Positions 54,195 through 63,661 are shown, counted from the first letter of the stretch. The stretch: DNA of 64,000 nucleotides from Burkholderia multivorans ATCC BAA-247 (GCF_000959525.1 NZ_CP009830.1:1-64000), one strand, 5' to 3'. A program made the numbers and translations. The notes: a model not told the origin generated them from the sequence alone.

Positions 54195-54261
54195 GTGCAG
54201 TGCGGGCGCAGGCCATAGCGGATTCCGGTCGCCCATCTTAGCGAAGCGCGGGCGTCCCATC

Positions 54262-54295
54262 AAAAAAGCCCGGCGCACTTGTCGCGCGCCGGGCT
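54262..54295 (-). terminator. rho-independent terminator downstream of doxX-like gene
   Basis: On the minus strand AGCCCGGCGC (54295-54286), GCGCCGGGCT (54276-54267), 9-nt loop, then a TTTTTT run (54267-54262). It lies 28 nt after the DoxX stop codon. Confidence 0.85.
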
Positions 54296-54323
54296 GCCGC
54301 ATCCGCGCGGATGCGCCGCTTCG

Positions 54324-54737
54324 TCATTGCCGGTCGAGCGAATACCGGCCGGGGCCCGTGAGCGCGAGCAGCAGGAACGCGCCGACGATGCTGATGTTCT
54401 TGTAGAAGTTGATCATCGCGAGGTACTGGTCCATGCCTTGGAGCGACCAGTAGCGGTGGCCGATGAACGCGGTCGCGAGCGTGTAGACGGCGAACGCGAG
54501 CGCGAGCGGACGCGTATAGAACCCGATCGCGATCAGCACGCCGCCGACCAGCTCGACGCCCACCGCGATCGCCGCCGACAGCTCCGGCGACGGCGAACCG
54601 GTCGACGCCATATACGCGACGGTGCCCGCAAAGCCGGTCAGCTTTTGCCAGCCGAACAGCACGAACAGGATCATCAACAGTACGCGAGCGGCCAGCAGCA
54701 GCTCGTCCTTCTTCGATTCCAGCGACAGGTAACGCAT
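54324..54737 (-). CDS. DoxX family integral membrane protein
   Basis: 137 aa with four hydrophobic segments; family pattern LLMILFVLFGWQKLTGF in helix 1 and the closing FYKNISIVGAFLLLALTGPGRYSLD. Linked in other bacteria to redox and thiol homeostasis at the membrane; mechanism unclear. ATG 54737 was preferred over 54746 because AAGGA is then about 8 nt upstream instead of abutting the start codon. Monocistronic. Confidence 0.83.
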   Translation of the reverse strand: MRYLSLESKKDELLLAARVLLMILFVLFGWQKLTGFAGTVAYMASTGSPSPELSAAIAVGVELVGGVLIAIGFYTRPLALAFAVYTLATAFIGHRYWSLQGMDQYLAMINFYKNISIVGAFLLLALTGPGRYSLDRQ

Positions 54738-55173
54738 GGCAGTCATCCTTCAATTGACGTTCGTTGCATCCGCAGCGAGCGGCCGCCGCGCAGGCGGCGA
54801 CGTCGACAACGGACCCTTTCCTCGCACGATCGATCCGTGCGCCGGTCGGCGCGCGTCACGTAGAACCGTCCCGGCCACACCTTCACGGCGCGGTTTCGGA
54901 GCGGTTTCGGTGAAGCACGGGTGCAGTCTACTGTCCCGCCGAAATTCATCAATTGGCTGGATTCGGATTGGCTGTCACGGTTTGGTGGACAATCGAACCG
55001 ATCGCCGGCACGCAAAATCGAGACGCCGCATGACGCGGCACCATGCGCCTCCCTCGCGGAACCGGGCTCACACGGCCGCATGCCTCAAGCTATCCACAGT
55101 TTTCGTGCATAACCCTGTGGACAACCTCCGTCCGAGCGGCACGCCGTCGGGCGCGCGTCGGTGTCGGTACCGA
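54738..55173. other. 436-nt intergenic stretch with DnaA-box-like inverted pair
   Basis: Upstream of DoxX and downstream of the ABC permease. TATCCACAG (55091-55099) and CTGTGGACA (55115-55123) are inverted copies with one mismatch, each one base from the DnaA box TTATCCACA when read with flanks. The region 54940-55010 is relatively AT-rich and probably holds the DoxX promoter. No gene is evident. Confidence 0.4.
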
Positions 55174-56052
55174 TCAGTGCTGGACGCCCCAACGCCGCAC
55201 GGTCACGCGTTCGAGCGTGTCGAACACGAGATGCTCGACGAGCAGCCCGATCACGATGACGGCCGCGAGGCCGGCGAACACGCGGTCCGTATAGAGCTCG
55301 TTGCGGTTCTGAAAGATGTACCAGCCGAGCCCGCCCTGCCCGGCGCTCGCGCCGAACACGAGTTCCGCCGCGATCAGTGTGCGCCACGCAAACGCCCAGC
55401 CGACGCGCAGTCCGGACAGGATCGACGGCAGCGCGGCCGGCACGAGGATCAGCAGCACCTGCCGCAGGCCAGTGAGGCCGTAGTTGCGGCCCGCCATCCT
55501 GAGCGTCGCCGGCACGCCGACGAAGCCGGTATACATGTTCAGCGCGAGCGGCCACAGCACCGCATGCACGAGGACGAACAGCAGGCTGCCGGTGCCGAGC
55601 CCGAACCACAGCAACGCGATCGGCAGCAGCGCGATCGACGGCAACGGATTGAACATCGACGTGAGCATCGCCAGCAGATCGCGGCCGAAGCGCGTCGACA
55701 CCGCCGCCGACGTCAGCACGAACGCGAGCAGCACGCCGAGCGCATAGCCGCGCAGCAGCACCGACATCGAGATGCCGGTCTTCACGAGCAGCTCGCCCGA
55801 CACGATGCCGTCGACGAACGCGGCCAGCGTCGCGCCGAAGGTCGGCACGAGCAGATCGTTCGCGACGACGCGCGCGACGATCTCCCATGCGGCGATCAGA
55901 ACGAACGCGATCGCCGCGCGGCGAAACCACGCCGCGTCGGCGACACGTCGCACCAACGGCAAAGGCGCCGCGCGCTCGGCATCGCGCGCCGGTTCGAGCT
56001 CGCGCTCGTATTCCGCGCGCACGGGCGGCAGGACAGGATCGAACGGTCGCAT
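55174..56052 (-). CDS. ABC transporter permease (SsuC/TauC family)
   Basis: 292 aa, about six helices with the BPD_transp_1 EAA loop region near LRVGWAFAWRTLIAAELVFG. Inner-membrane channel subunit of a nitrate/sulfonate/taurine-type importer. Its ATG overlaps the stop of the ATPase gene by one base (TGATG), indicating coupled translation. Last gene of the cluster. Confidence 0.88.
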   Translation of the reverse strand: MRPFDPVLPPVRAEYERELEPARDAERAAPLPLVRRVADAAWFRRAAIAFVLIAAWEIVARVVANDLLVPTFGATLAAFVDGIVSGELLVKTGISMSVLLRGYALGVLLAFVLTSAAVSTRFGRDLLAMLTSMFNPLPSIALLPIALLWFGLGTGSLLFVLVHAVLWPLALNMYTGFVGVPATLRMAGRNYGLTGLRQVLLILVPAALPSILSGLRVGWAFAWRTLIAAELVFGASAGQGGLGWYIFQNRNELYTDRVFAGLAAVIVIGLLVEHLVFDTLERVTVRRWGVQH

Positions 56053-56972
56053 CAGGCGGCCTCCCCCGTCTGCGATGTATCGGTGTCGAACAGCAGCCGA
56101 TGAATGCGCGCGACGCTCGCGCGGAAATCGCCGCTGCCGACGCTGTCGAGCCCATATGCGTGGCTGTTGAGCTCCGCGCGCACGCGGCCCGGATGCGGCG
56201 ACAGCAGCAGGATGCGGTTGCCGACGACGAGCGCTTCCTCGATCGAGTGCGTGACGAACAGCAGCGTGAAGCGCGCGTCGTCCCACAGCCGCAGCAGCTC
56301 TTCCTGCATCTTGCGGCGCGTCAGCGCATCGAGCGCGGCGAACGGCTCGTCCATCAGCAGCACGCGCGGCTGCATCGCGAGCGCGCGCGCAATGGCGACG
56401 CGCTGCTTCATGCCGCCCGACAACGTATGCGGATACGCATCGGCGAACGCGCCGAGCCCCACCTTGTCGAGATAGTGCAGCGCACGTTCGCGCGCTTCGG
56501 CACGCGTCAGCTTCGCGGCGACGCGCAGCGGAAACGCGACGTTCTCCACGACGGTCTTCCACGGCGGCAATTGATCGAACTCCTGAAACACGACCACGCG
56601 ATCCGGGCCCGGCCCGTGCACCGGCGCGCCGTCGAGCGAGATCGTGCCGGCGACCGGTTCGACGAAGCCGGCGATCGCCTTGAGCAGCGTCGATTTCCCG
56701 CAGCCGGACGGGCCGAGCAGCACGAAGCGGTCGCCGCCGTACACGTCGAAGCTGACCTGCTGCGTCGCACGCACGATGCGCGTGCCGGTGCGGTACTCGA
56801 GCGTCACGCGGTCGACCGCGAGCAGACGTGCGCTGTGCGCGGCGGACGGCGCGGCCTGCGGCGCCGCGCCATGGGCGTCACGCGACGCGGACGCAGGCGT
56901 GCCCGTATCGGACGACGCGCGATCGCGCGCCGCGAACGGCGGCAGCCAGGTGCGGGAAGAAGGGGCATTCAC
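56052..56972 (-). CDS. ABC transporter ATP-binding protein (SsuB/TauB family)
   Basis: 306 aa. Walker A GPSGCGKST (87-95), signature LSGGMKQ (184-190), Walker B LLMDEP (205-210), switch His in FVTHSIEEAL. The first 48 residues are Ser/Ala/Arg-rich and non-family, so translation may begin further in. Couples ATP hydrolysis to import with the adjacent permease and binding protein. Confidence 0.88.
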   Translation of the reverse strand: MNAPSSRTWLPPFAARDRASSDTGTPASASRDAHGAAPQAAPSAAHSARLLAVDRVTLEYRTGTRIVRATQQVSFDVYGGDRFVLLGPSGCGKSTLLKAIAGFVEPVAGTISLDGAPVHGPGPDRVVVFQEFDQLPPWKTVVENVAFPLRVAAKLTRAEARERALHYLDKVGLGAFADAYPHTLSGGMKQRVAIARALAMQPRVLLMDEPFAALDALTRRKMQEELLRLWDDARFTLLFVTHSIEEALVVGNRILLLSPHPGRVRAELNSHAYGLDSVGSGDFRASVARIHRLLFDTDTSQTGEAA

Positions 56973-57124
56973 GATCGAAGCTCTCGCGGATAAAACGTCG
57001 ATAACGCATCACGATACGGCTGCCCGATGCGCACACCAACCAACGATTGCGCATAACCTAATCCGGGCGATGCATAAGCGTGCATGCCGCCGCTGCAGCA
57101 GCGGCGACGCGTGCCTCGGCGCGC

Positions 57125-58180
57125 TCAGCTGCCGCCGGCCGTCGCCGGATCGTCGAAGAAATAGTCGCGCCACGAGGTCGGCTCGTGGCGAATCGCGCCC
57201 GTGCGATACATGAACTGCGCGAGCCGCAGCGTGTTCTGCGGCGCGATCTTGAATTGCACCTGCGGATTGCGCAGGATCTTCAGCAGCAACGCGCGATCGA
57301 TCTTCGAGCCGTTCGCACGAATGTAGACGTCCGCCGCACGCTCCGGGTCCGCTGCGATCTGCTGCGCGGCATCGGCGAGCGCGGCGACGAACGCGCGGTA
57401 CGTTTTCGGGTTGTCGCGGCGAAACGCCTCGGTCGCGTACAGCACGGTCGCAGAGCTCGGACCGCCGAGCACGTCGTACGAATTCAGCACGACATGCGCG
57501 TTCGGATTGCCGGCCAGTTCCTGCTCCTGAAACGGCGGGTTGCCGAAGTGGCCCGTGATCACGTTACTGTTCGCGACGATCGCCGCCGTCGCGTCCGGGT
57601 GCGGAATCGCCTGCGTCAGCGCGTCGAGCCGGTCGAACTGACGGTCGCCCCATTGCTTCGCGGCCGCATACTGCAGCACGCGCGACTGCACCGACACGCC
57701 GACGGCCGGCACCGCGATCCGGTCTTTCGCACTCAGGTCCGCGATCGTCCTGACGTTCGGATTGGTGCTGACGAGGTAGTACGGAAAATTGCCGAGCGAC
57801 GCGACGCCCTTCACGTTCTGCCGGCCGCGCGTGCGGTCCCACACGGTCAGCAGCGGGCCGACGCCCGCGCCGGCGATGTCGACCGCCCCGGACAGCAGCG
57901 CATCGTTGACGGCCGCGCCGCCCGACAACCGCACCCAGTCGACCTTGATGTCGAGCCCCGCCTTGCGCCCTTCCTTCTCGATCAGCTGCTGGTCGCGCGC
58001 GACGTTCAGCATCAGATAGACGACACCGAACTGCTCGGCGATGCGAATCCGGCCTTCGGCCTGCGCGGCCTGCGGCGCCGCAATGCCCACGAATGCGAGC
58101 GCGGCGGCGAACGTCGCGGCGAGCGCGCGACGCCGGCGCGATGCAGCGCCGGTCAGCGCGGACAGAAACGAAAACGACAT
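57125..58180 (-). CDS. ABC transporter periplasmic substrate-binding protein (SsuA/TauA-like)
   Basis: 351 aa with a signal peptide to about residue 41 (cleavage after QAAQA). NMT1/SsuA-type fold: IRIAEQFGVVYLMLNVARDQQLIEKEG, then DIAGAGVGPLLTVWDR. Binds a sulfonate-, nitrate- or pyrimidine-like ligand in the periplasm. 152 nt separate it from the ATPase gene, and a TauD-type dioxygenase lies just upstream, favouring an organosulfonate ligand. Confidence 0.86.
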   Translation of the reverse strand: MSFSFLSALTGAASRRRRALAATFAAALAFVGIAAPQAAQAEGRIRIAEQFGVVYLMLNVARDQQLIEKEGRKAGLDIKVDWVRLSGGAAVNDALLSGAVDIAGAGVGPLLTVWDRTRGRQNVKGVASLGNFPYYLVSTNPNVRTIADLSAKDRIAVPAVGVSVQSRVLQYAAAKQWGDRQFDRLDALTQAIPHPDATAAIVANSNVITGHFGNPPFQEQELAGNPNAHVVLNSYDVLGGPSSATVLYATEAFRRDNPKTYRAFVAALADAAQQIAADPERAADVYIRANGSKIDRALLLKILRNPQVQFKIAPQNTLRLAQFMYRTGAIRHEPTSWRDYFFDDPATAGGS

Positions 58181-58227
58181 CGGACCTCCGGTCGGAAATG
58201 AGTGGCGGAAACGGGTGCGGCGTGCGA

Positions 58228-59157
58228 TCAGAACGGTTCGTCGCCTTCGATCGTCGTGCGGTACAGCTTGCGGCGCAGATGGTCGGGCGTGCCGGCGGCC
58301 AGATGCAGCAGCGACCGGTTGTCCCAGAACACGAGGTCGTGGTCGCGCCAGCGATGCCGATACTGATGCTCGGCGCGCACGCTGTGCGCGAACAATTCGT
58401 CGAGCAGCGCACGGCTTTCATCGTCGGGCAGCCCGACGATGCGCGTCGTGAAATGCTCGCTGACGAACAGCGCGCGGCGGCCCGTCTCCGGATGCGTGCG
58501 CACGACCGGATGCACGACCGGCTCGACCTGCGCGATCTGCTCGGCGGACAGGTTCGGCCGCCACGGGCTGCGTGCCTGCAGCTCCGCATAGCGTGCGAGA
58601 TAGGTGTGCTCCGCGCGGCGCCCTTCGACGGCGCGCCGCAGCGCCTCCGGCAACGTGTCCCACGCGAGATGCATGTTCGCGAACAACGTATCGCCGCCTT
58701 CGGCCGGCAGCTCCTGCGCGTGCAGCAGCGAGCCGAGGCTCGGGCGGCGCTTGTACGACAGGTCGGAATGCCAGAAGTAGCCGGCGTCGCCAAGGCCGAT
58801 CGGCTTGCCGTTCTCGACGATGTTCGACACGATCAGCACTTCCGGATGGCCGGGCAGCGCGAACTGATGCAGCACATGTGTCTGCAGCGGGCCGAAGCGG
58901 CGGCTGAATGCGACGTGTTCGTCCGGCGTGATGCGCTGGTCGCGAAACACGAGCACATGATGGTCGAGATGAGCGCGCCGGATCCGCGCGAACGCGTCGG
59001 CGTCGAGCGGCTGCGACAAGTCGATGCCGACGACTTCGGCGCCGAGCGGCGCATCGAACGGCACGATCTCGAACCGCTGCGGCGCGGCCGACGCCTGCGA
59101 CACGGGCGGTCGCACGGCGGCATCCGGTGCCGCGTCGCGGGTGGCAGTGGTCGTCAC
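58228..59157 (-). CDS. TauD/TfdA family Fe(II)/2-oxoglutarate-dependent dioxygenase
   Basis: 309 aa from a GTG at 59157 (GGAGG about 8 nt upstream); an ATG-less longer start at 59211 is less likely. Facial triad His130-x-Asp132 (YFWHSDLSY) and His285 (RSLLHLAAGT); the 2-oxoglutarate carboxylate ligand is Arg300, 15 residues after the distal His as in TauD. It hydroxylates next to a sulfonate or ether group, releasing sulfite or a phenol. Together with the adjacent importer it suggests sulfur scavenging. Whether taurine is the substrate cannot be told. Confidence 0.85.
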   Translation of the reverse strand: MTTTATRDAAPDAAVRPPVSQASAAPQRFEIVPFDAPLGAEVVGIDLSQPLDADAFARIRRAHLDHHVLVFRDQRITPDEHVAFSRRFGPLQTHVLHQFALPGHPEVLIVSNIVENGKPIGLGDAGYFWHSDLSYKRRPSLGSLLHAQELPAEGGDTLFANMHLAWDTLPEALRRAVEGRRAEHTYLARYAELQARSPWRPNLSAEQIAQVEPVVHPVVRTHPETGRRALFVSEHFTTRIVGLPDDESRALLDELFAHSVRAEHQYRHRWRDHDLVFWDNRSLLHLAAGTPDHLRRKLYRTTIEGDEPF

Positions 59158-59294
59158 GGTGCAGCCCTCCGATTCGGTCAAAAACGCGAATCTACGAGCG
59201 CCGCAACACAAGCGTCAACGAAGCGATTTCGATACGTTTATCTGCTTTGACGATAAAGACCGACGCTCGGGCGTCGGCGCGCCATCGCCCGCCG

Positions 59295-60293
59295 TCAATC
59301 TACCGGCGACGGCGACGCCGCCACGCCCGACGCGCGGCATTGCGCGAGCCCGTCATGCAGCGCAGCCACCGTGCCGGCATCGAGAATGCCGATGAACACC
59401 ATCGCGCAGCGCCGGTCGGCTTCGGCTTCGGCTTCCGATTCGTGCGGCGTGAGGCGCACGCGCCGTGCCGCGACCTGACATACGCGCAGCGCGACGTCGT
59501 CGCCGTCCGCGACGCGCACGACGCCTTTCGCGCGCAGGATCGTGCGCGGCAGCGCCTTCAGCCACGCGCGCAGCCGCGCCTTGTCGAGCACCTGCGGCAG
59601 CGCGACCGTCACGCTCGCGAGCGCCGGCATCGCGTCGCTGCCGATCGGCCGGTGCCCGCGTGCGATGCGCAGCGTCGCGCGCCGATCGGGCACCGCGGCA
59701 TCGAACAGCAGCGCGAGCGGAATCGCGCCGTGCGACGCGGCAACGACGATGTCGGTCGACGCGCGCGCACGCACACGCGCCAGCGCCGCGTCGCGCTGCG
59801 GCGGCGCAAGCAGGTCGAGCTTCGTGACGACGAGCGCACTCGCGCCGTCGAGCTGCCGTTGCGCGATCGCGCCGACGTGCGGATCGGCGAGCGTATCGTC
59901 GAGCGCGAGCGCGTCGGCGACGACGAGCACCGATGTCAGCCGGAATGCGCCGTCGAGCATGCCGATCTGCGCGATCTTCGCGGGATCGGCGACGCCGCTG
60001 GCTTCGACGAGCAGCAGTTCGGGACGCAGATCGCGCGCCGCGACGCGTGTCAGCGCATCGACGAGCGCGCCGCCGATCGTGCAGCATATGCAGCCGTTGT
60101 CGAGTTCGATCACGTCGTCGCCGCGCGCACGCACGAGCCGCGCGTCGATGTTGACGGCGCCGAAGTCGTTGACGAGCACCGCGATGCGGCGGCCGTGCGG
60201 CGCCTGCAGGATCGCGTTCACGACGGTCGTCTTGCCCGCGCCGAGATAGCCGCCGACGACCGCGAGATCGATCGGCGCGGCGGCCGCGTTCAT
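59295..60293 (-). CDS. COG0523 (CobW/YjiA/ZagA-type) metal-chaperone GTPase
   Basis: 332 aa. Walker A GGYLGAGKTT (14-23), the family metal motif Cys68-x-Cys70-Cys71 (NGCICCTIGG), Glu/Ser-Gly-Val-Ala-Asp switch block (LLVEASGVADP) and guanine-specificity TKLD. A C-terminal CobW_C-like domain ends at about 320. These GTPases hand zinc or other metals to client enzymes. Its ATG overlaps the stop of the amidohydrolase gene (ATGA), so the metal-dependent amidohydrolase is the obvious candidate client. Confidence 0.87.
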   Translation of the reverse strand: MNAAAAPIDLAVVGGYLGAGKTTVVNAILQAPHGRRIAVLVNDFGAVNIDARLVRARGDDVIELDNGCICCTIGGALVDALTRVAARDLRPELLLVEASGVADPAKIAQIGMLDGAFRLTSVLVVADALALDDTLADPHVGAIAQRQLDGASALVVTKLDLLAPPQRDAALARVRARASTDIVVAASHGAIPLALLFDAAVPDRRATLRIARGHRPIGSDAMPALASVTVALPQVLDKARLRAWLKALPRTILRAKGVVRVADGDDVALRVCQVAARRVRLTPHESEAEAEADRRCAMVFIGILDAGTVAALHDGLAQCRASGVAASPSPVD

Positions 60294-61957
60294 TGCGGTG
60301 CGCGGAACACGCGTCCGCCCAGCACGGTGCCCCACACCCGCACGTCCTTGAGCCGCGCCGGCGCAACGCGCGACGGATCGTCGTCGAGCACGGCGAAATC
60401 CGCGAATTTGCCGACCTCGATGCTGCCGACGAGATGATCCATCTTCAGCGTATATGCGGCACCGAGCGTGATCGCGCGAAGCGCGTCATCGACGGAGATC
60501 CGCTCGTGCTCGCCGAGCACGCGGCCCGACGCGGTCTCGCGCTGCACCGCGCACCATGCGGTAAACAGCGGATTCAGCGGCGTGATCGGTGCATCCGAAT
60601 GCAACGCGTACGGAATGCCGAGCCGCTGCGCGGAGCCGGCCGCGTCCATCCGGTTCGCACGGTCGGGGCCGATCGTCTGCGCGTAATGCGCGTCGCCCCA
60701 GTAGTACAGATGGTTCGCGAAGAAGTTCACGCACATCCCGAGCGCGCGGATGCGCTCGAGCTGCGCGGCGTCCGCCATCTGGCAGTGCTGCAGCGTGTGG
60801 CGATGATCGGGGCGCGGATCGCGCGCGAGCAGCGTCGTCATCGCGTCGAGCACGACCTCGGTCGCCTCGTCGCCGTTCGTGTGGATATGCAGCTGCAATC
60901 CCGCGCGATGAAACGGCGCGAACACGTCGACGAGCTGCGCGGGCGGAATCAGCCACAGCCCGTTCGGCTGGCCGCCCGCGTAGCCGGGCCAGCGCACGCG
61001 CGCCGTGAAGCCCTGGATCGAGCCGTCGACGATGAACTTCACCGCGCCGAAGCGCAGCTTGTCGGTATTGCGCGCCACTTCGGCGAGCACGCTGTCGGCC
61101 GAGCGCGCGGGGCTGCGCTGCGGCGCGAACGCCGGCACGATGCGCACCGGATAGTCGACGTCGCCCGTCACGTCGCGCAGCGTGCGACTGCCTGCCGGCG
61201 AAAGATCGTTCACGAGATCGGTCGCCGTCGTCACGCCCGCGAGCTGCGCGACGCGGCCGAAATTGCGGATCGCATGCGGCTGCTCGCCGGCCGAAATCGC
61301 GAGCTTGCTGCCGATCGCCCGATAGACCGGAAACATCGCCGCAAACTCCTGCAATTCGCCGGTCGGACGCCCGTCGGCGTCGCGCGAGATGCCGTCGATG
61401 TCGGTGTCTTCGTCGATGCCCGCCCGCGCAAGCATCGCGCCGTTTACGTTCATCAGGTGCACGCTCGCATGCAGGATCGCGATCGGCCGGCGCGCGGACA
61501 CGCGATCGAGCTCGCGCACCGTCAGCCGCGACGTGCCGAAGAAGATCGGATCGAAGCACCAGGCGAGCAGCGGCCCGTCGTCGGTCATCGCGCGCTCGGC
61601 CTGCGCGAGCCGGTCGAGCACCGCGTCGAGCGAGCGCAGGCCCGGCCATAACGTGCCGTCCGGCCCGCGGCGATCGTAGTAGCCGACGTACACCGCATCC
61701 CACATCGCGCCTTCCATCAGATGGCAATGCCCTTCGACGAAACCCGGCATCAGCACCTGGTCGCGCAGCGTGTCGTCGGTCGCGCATGCGCCGAAGCGCG
61801 TGTGCCACGCGGCCGCGTCGTCGGCGTCGCCGACCGCGAGGATGCGGCCGTCGCGCACCGCGACGTGCGTGGCCGCCGGCTGCGCCGGATTCATCGTCAG
61901 GATGCGGCGCGCGGCGAAGATCGTCACGCGCGTGTCGGGGCTCGCGAATGCTTGCAT
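60290..61957 (-). CDS. amidohydrolase family protein (YtcJ/Amidohydro_3 type)
   Basis: 555 aa. Binuclear metal-site motif His77-x-His79 (GFVEGHCHLMEG), further metal positions in HIHTNGDEAT, HTLQHCQM and LHSDAPITPL. This long YtcJ branch contains N-substituted formamide deformylase and similar enzymes. Substrate unknown. It lies 36 nt after the sodium symporter gene and overlaps the COG0523 gene, making a likely unit of uptake, hydrolysis and metal supply. Confidence 0.86.
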   Translation of the reverse strand: MQAFASPDTRVTIFAARRILTMNPAQPAATHVAVRDGRILAVGDADDAAAWHTRFGACATDDTLRDQVLMPGFVEGHCHLMEGAMWDAVYVGYYDRRGPDGTLWPGLRSLDAVLDRLAQAERAMTDDGPLLAWCFDPIFFGTSRLTVRELDRVSARRPIAILHASVHLMNVNGAMLARAGIDEDTDIDGISRDADGRPTGELQEFAAMFPVYRAIGSKLAISAGEQPHAIRNFGRVAQLAGVTTATDLVNDLSPAGSRTLRDVTGDVDYPVRIVPAFAPQRSPARSADSVLAEVARNTDKLRFGAVKFIVDGSIQGFTARVRWPGYAGGQPNGLWLIPPAQLVDVFAPFHRAGLQLHIHTNGDEATEVVLDAMTTLLARDPRPDHRHTLQHCQMADAAQLERIRALGMCVNFFANHLYYWGDAHYAQTIGPDRANRMDAAGSAQRLGIPYALHSDAPITPLNPLFTAWCAVQRETASGRVLGEHERISVDDALRAITLGAAYTLKMDHLVGSIEVGKFADFAVLDDDPSRVAPARLKDVRVWGTVLGGRVFRAPQ

Positions 61958-61993
61958 CGATGGTTTTCCTCCATGAGACGCGCGACACGCGCG

Positions 61994-63388
61994 TCAGGAC
62001 ACCGCGTAGTGCTTGACCGGTCGCCCGCGCAGCGTCGCGTGCACGGCCGCGACGACCAGCATGTTGATGACGAGGCACACCAGGCCGAGATTGATGCCGC
62101 CGAAATCGACATGCAACAGGTAAAACAGCATCGCGAGCGCCTGCCCGCACAGCATGCCCGATGCCACGGCGACGGGTCGCACGCGACGCTGGGCGAGCAG
62201 GATCAGCACGCCGGGCAGAAACTGCGCGATGCCGTAGAACGTCGTGTTGATCAGCGTGAGCATCAGGTTCGGCGTCAGCATCGTCGTCGCGATCGACAGC
62301 AGCAGATAGCCGACGATCACGTATTTCGCCGCGCGCTTCTGGCGCGTCTCGGGCAGATTCGGCATCAGGTTGCGCGTGACGATCGGCCCGATCGCGAGAC
62401 AGATGCCGGCCAGCACGAGCAGCCCCGACAACGCGGCCCCCGCCGCGACGAGCCCGATCAGCCAGCCCGGCAGCAGATGGACGACGGCCGCGAAGAAGGC
62501 ATCGTTCGGCGACGCGAGCTTCAGGTTCGCGCTGATCGCGTAATACGACGCGACGACGAGGAACGGATACATCAACATGTACAGCGGCATCGCGACCTGC
62601 GTGCGGCGAATCGTGTTCGGCCCGCGCGCCGTGAAAAAGCCCTGCACCGCGAACGGCATGATGTAGAAGCCGAGCGACTGATAGAGCATCGTGCTCATCG
62701 AGAAGCGCAGCTGCGATGCGGTCATCGTGTTGCTCACGTGCCGGCTCGCGGCTTCGAATACGGGATGCACGCTGCCGACCTTCAATGCGACGGCCGTGCC
62801 CGTGACGACGATCGCGACCAGCATCAGGATGTCCTTCAGGATCGCGATATACGCGGACGCGCGCACGCCCGACATCGCGATATACGTGAACGCGAGCGCC
62901 GCGCAGACGAGAATCAGATACAGCGGATCGACGTGCCAGCCGAGTCCTTTCAGTGCGGCGGCGAGCCCCGTGAACTGCATCTGCCCCCACGGAATCAGGA
63001 ACACGATCGATGCGAGCGCAACGATCAGCTCGAGCGCGCGGCTGCCGTAATGGCCTTTGAACAGATCCGCGAGCGTAATCGCATGATGCCGGCGCCCGGC
63101 TTCCCAGATCTTCGGGCCGATGAAATAGCCGATCGGATAGGCGAGCAGGATATAGCCGAGAAACCATACGCCGTAGGTCGGCCCTTTCGCGTAGATCCCG
63201 CCGGGAAAGCCGACCATCGTGCCGATGCTGTAGATCTCGCCGGCGGTCAGGAAGAACAGCAGCGCCGTACCGAACTGGCCCGACGCGACGAAGAAGTCAT
63301 GCACGCTCTGCTTGCCGTGCCCGCGTCGCGAGTGGTAGGCCAGGTAAAGCGACAGCGCGATCAGCGCGGCGAAGACGACCGTGGACAT
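61994..63388 (-). CDS. sodium:solute symporter (SSF) family transporter
   Basis: 464 aa with 12-13 helices. SSF features: FFVASGQFGTALLFFLTAGEIYS at helices 1-2 and GVRASAYIAILKDILML in the middle. ATG 63388 has GAGG 5-6 nt upstream; a GTG two codons earlier is possible. Paired with a DUF3311 protein (78 nt upstream), as is common for this SSF branch. Presumably imports the amidohydrolase substrate with Na+. Confidence 0.86.
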   Translation of the reverse strand: MSTVVFAALIALSLYLAYHSRRGHGKQSVHDFFVASGQFGTALLFFLTAGEIYSIGTMVGFPGGIYAKGPTYGVWFLGYILLAYPIGYFIGPKIWEAGRRHHAITLADLFKGHYGSRALELIVALASIVFLIPWGQMQFTGLAAALKGLGWHVDPLYLILVCAALAFTYIAMSGVRASAYIAILKDILMLVAIVVTGTAVALKVGSVHPVFEAASRHVSNTMTASQLRFSMSTMLYQSLGFYIMPFAVQGFFTARGPNTIRRTQVAMPLYMLMYPFLVVASYYAISANLKLASPNDAFFAAVVHLLPGWLIGLVAAGAALSGLLVLAGICLAIGPIVTRNLMPNLPETRQKRAAKYVIVGYLLLSIATTMLTPNLMLTLINTTFYGIAQFLPGVLILLAQRRVRPVAVASGMLCGQALAMLFYLLHVDFGGINLGLVCLVINMLVVAAVHATLRGRPVKHYAVS

Positions 63389-63466
63389 GCGCACCTCGGC
63401 GAAAGAACGGGAACGAAGGGTTCGCCGGAAAGCGCAGGCGGCCGGCGGTCCGCGCGAACGAATCGG

Positions 63467-63661
63467 CTACGCGCCGGGTGCATGGCGGTCGAACAGCATC
63501 CAGCACGCGAACAGGCAGCCGGACGTCAGCACGAACCACGCGAAGATCCACATAAACAGAAACGGCACGCCGAACACGTAGCGGTCCTGCGACGCGACCC
63601 ACGGCAGCACGCCCATCACACCGAGATACGGAATACCGATGCCGATCAGATATCGGAGCAT
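63467..63661 (-). CDS. DUF3311 small membrane protein
   Basis: 64 aa, two hydrophobic helices (YLIGIGIPYLGVMGVLPWVA and FLFMWIFAWFVLTSGCLFACW). GAGGAGG precedes ATG 63661. DUF3311 proteins are typically encoded just before an SSF symporter and may act as its small subunit; this position is exactly so. Confidence 0.85.
   Translation of the reverse strand: MLRYLIGIGIPYLGVMGVLPWVASQDRYVFGVPFLFMWIFAWFVLTSGCLFACWMLFDRHAPGA

Noticed and set aside
57125-59157. Calling the ABC/dioxygenase genes tauABCD for taurine
   Set aside because: Family motifs are compatible with many sulfonates and the neighbourhood (amidohydrolase, SSF, COG0523) is not that of tau operons.
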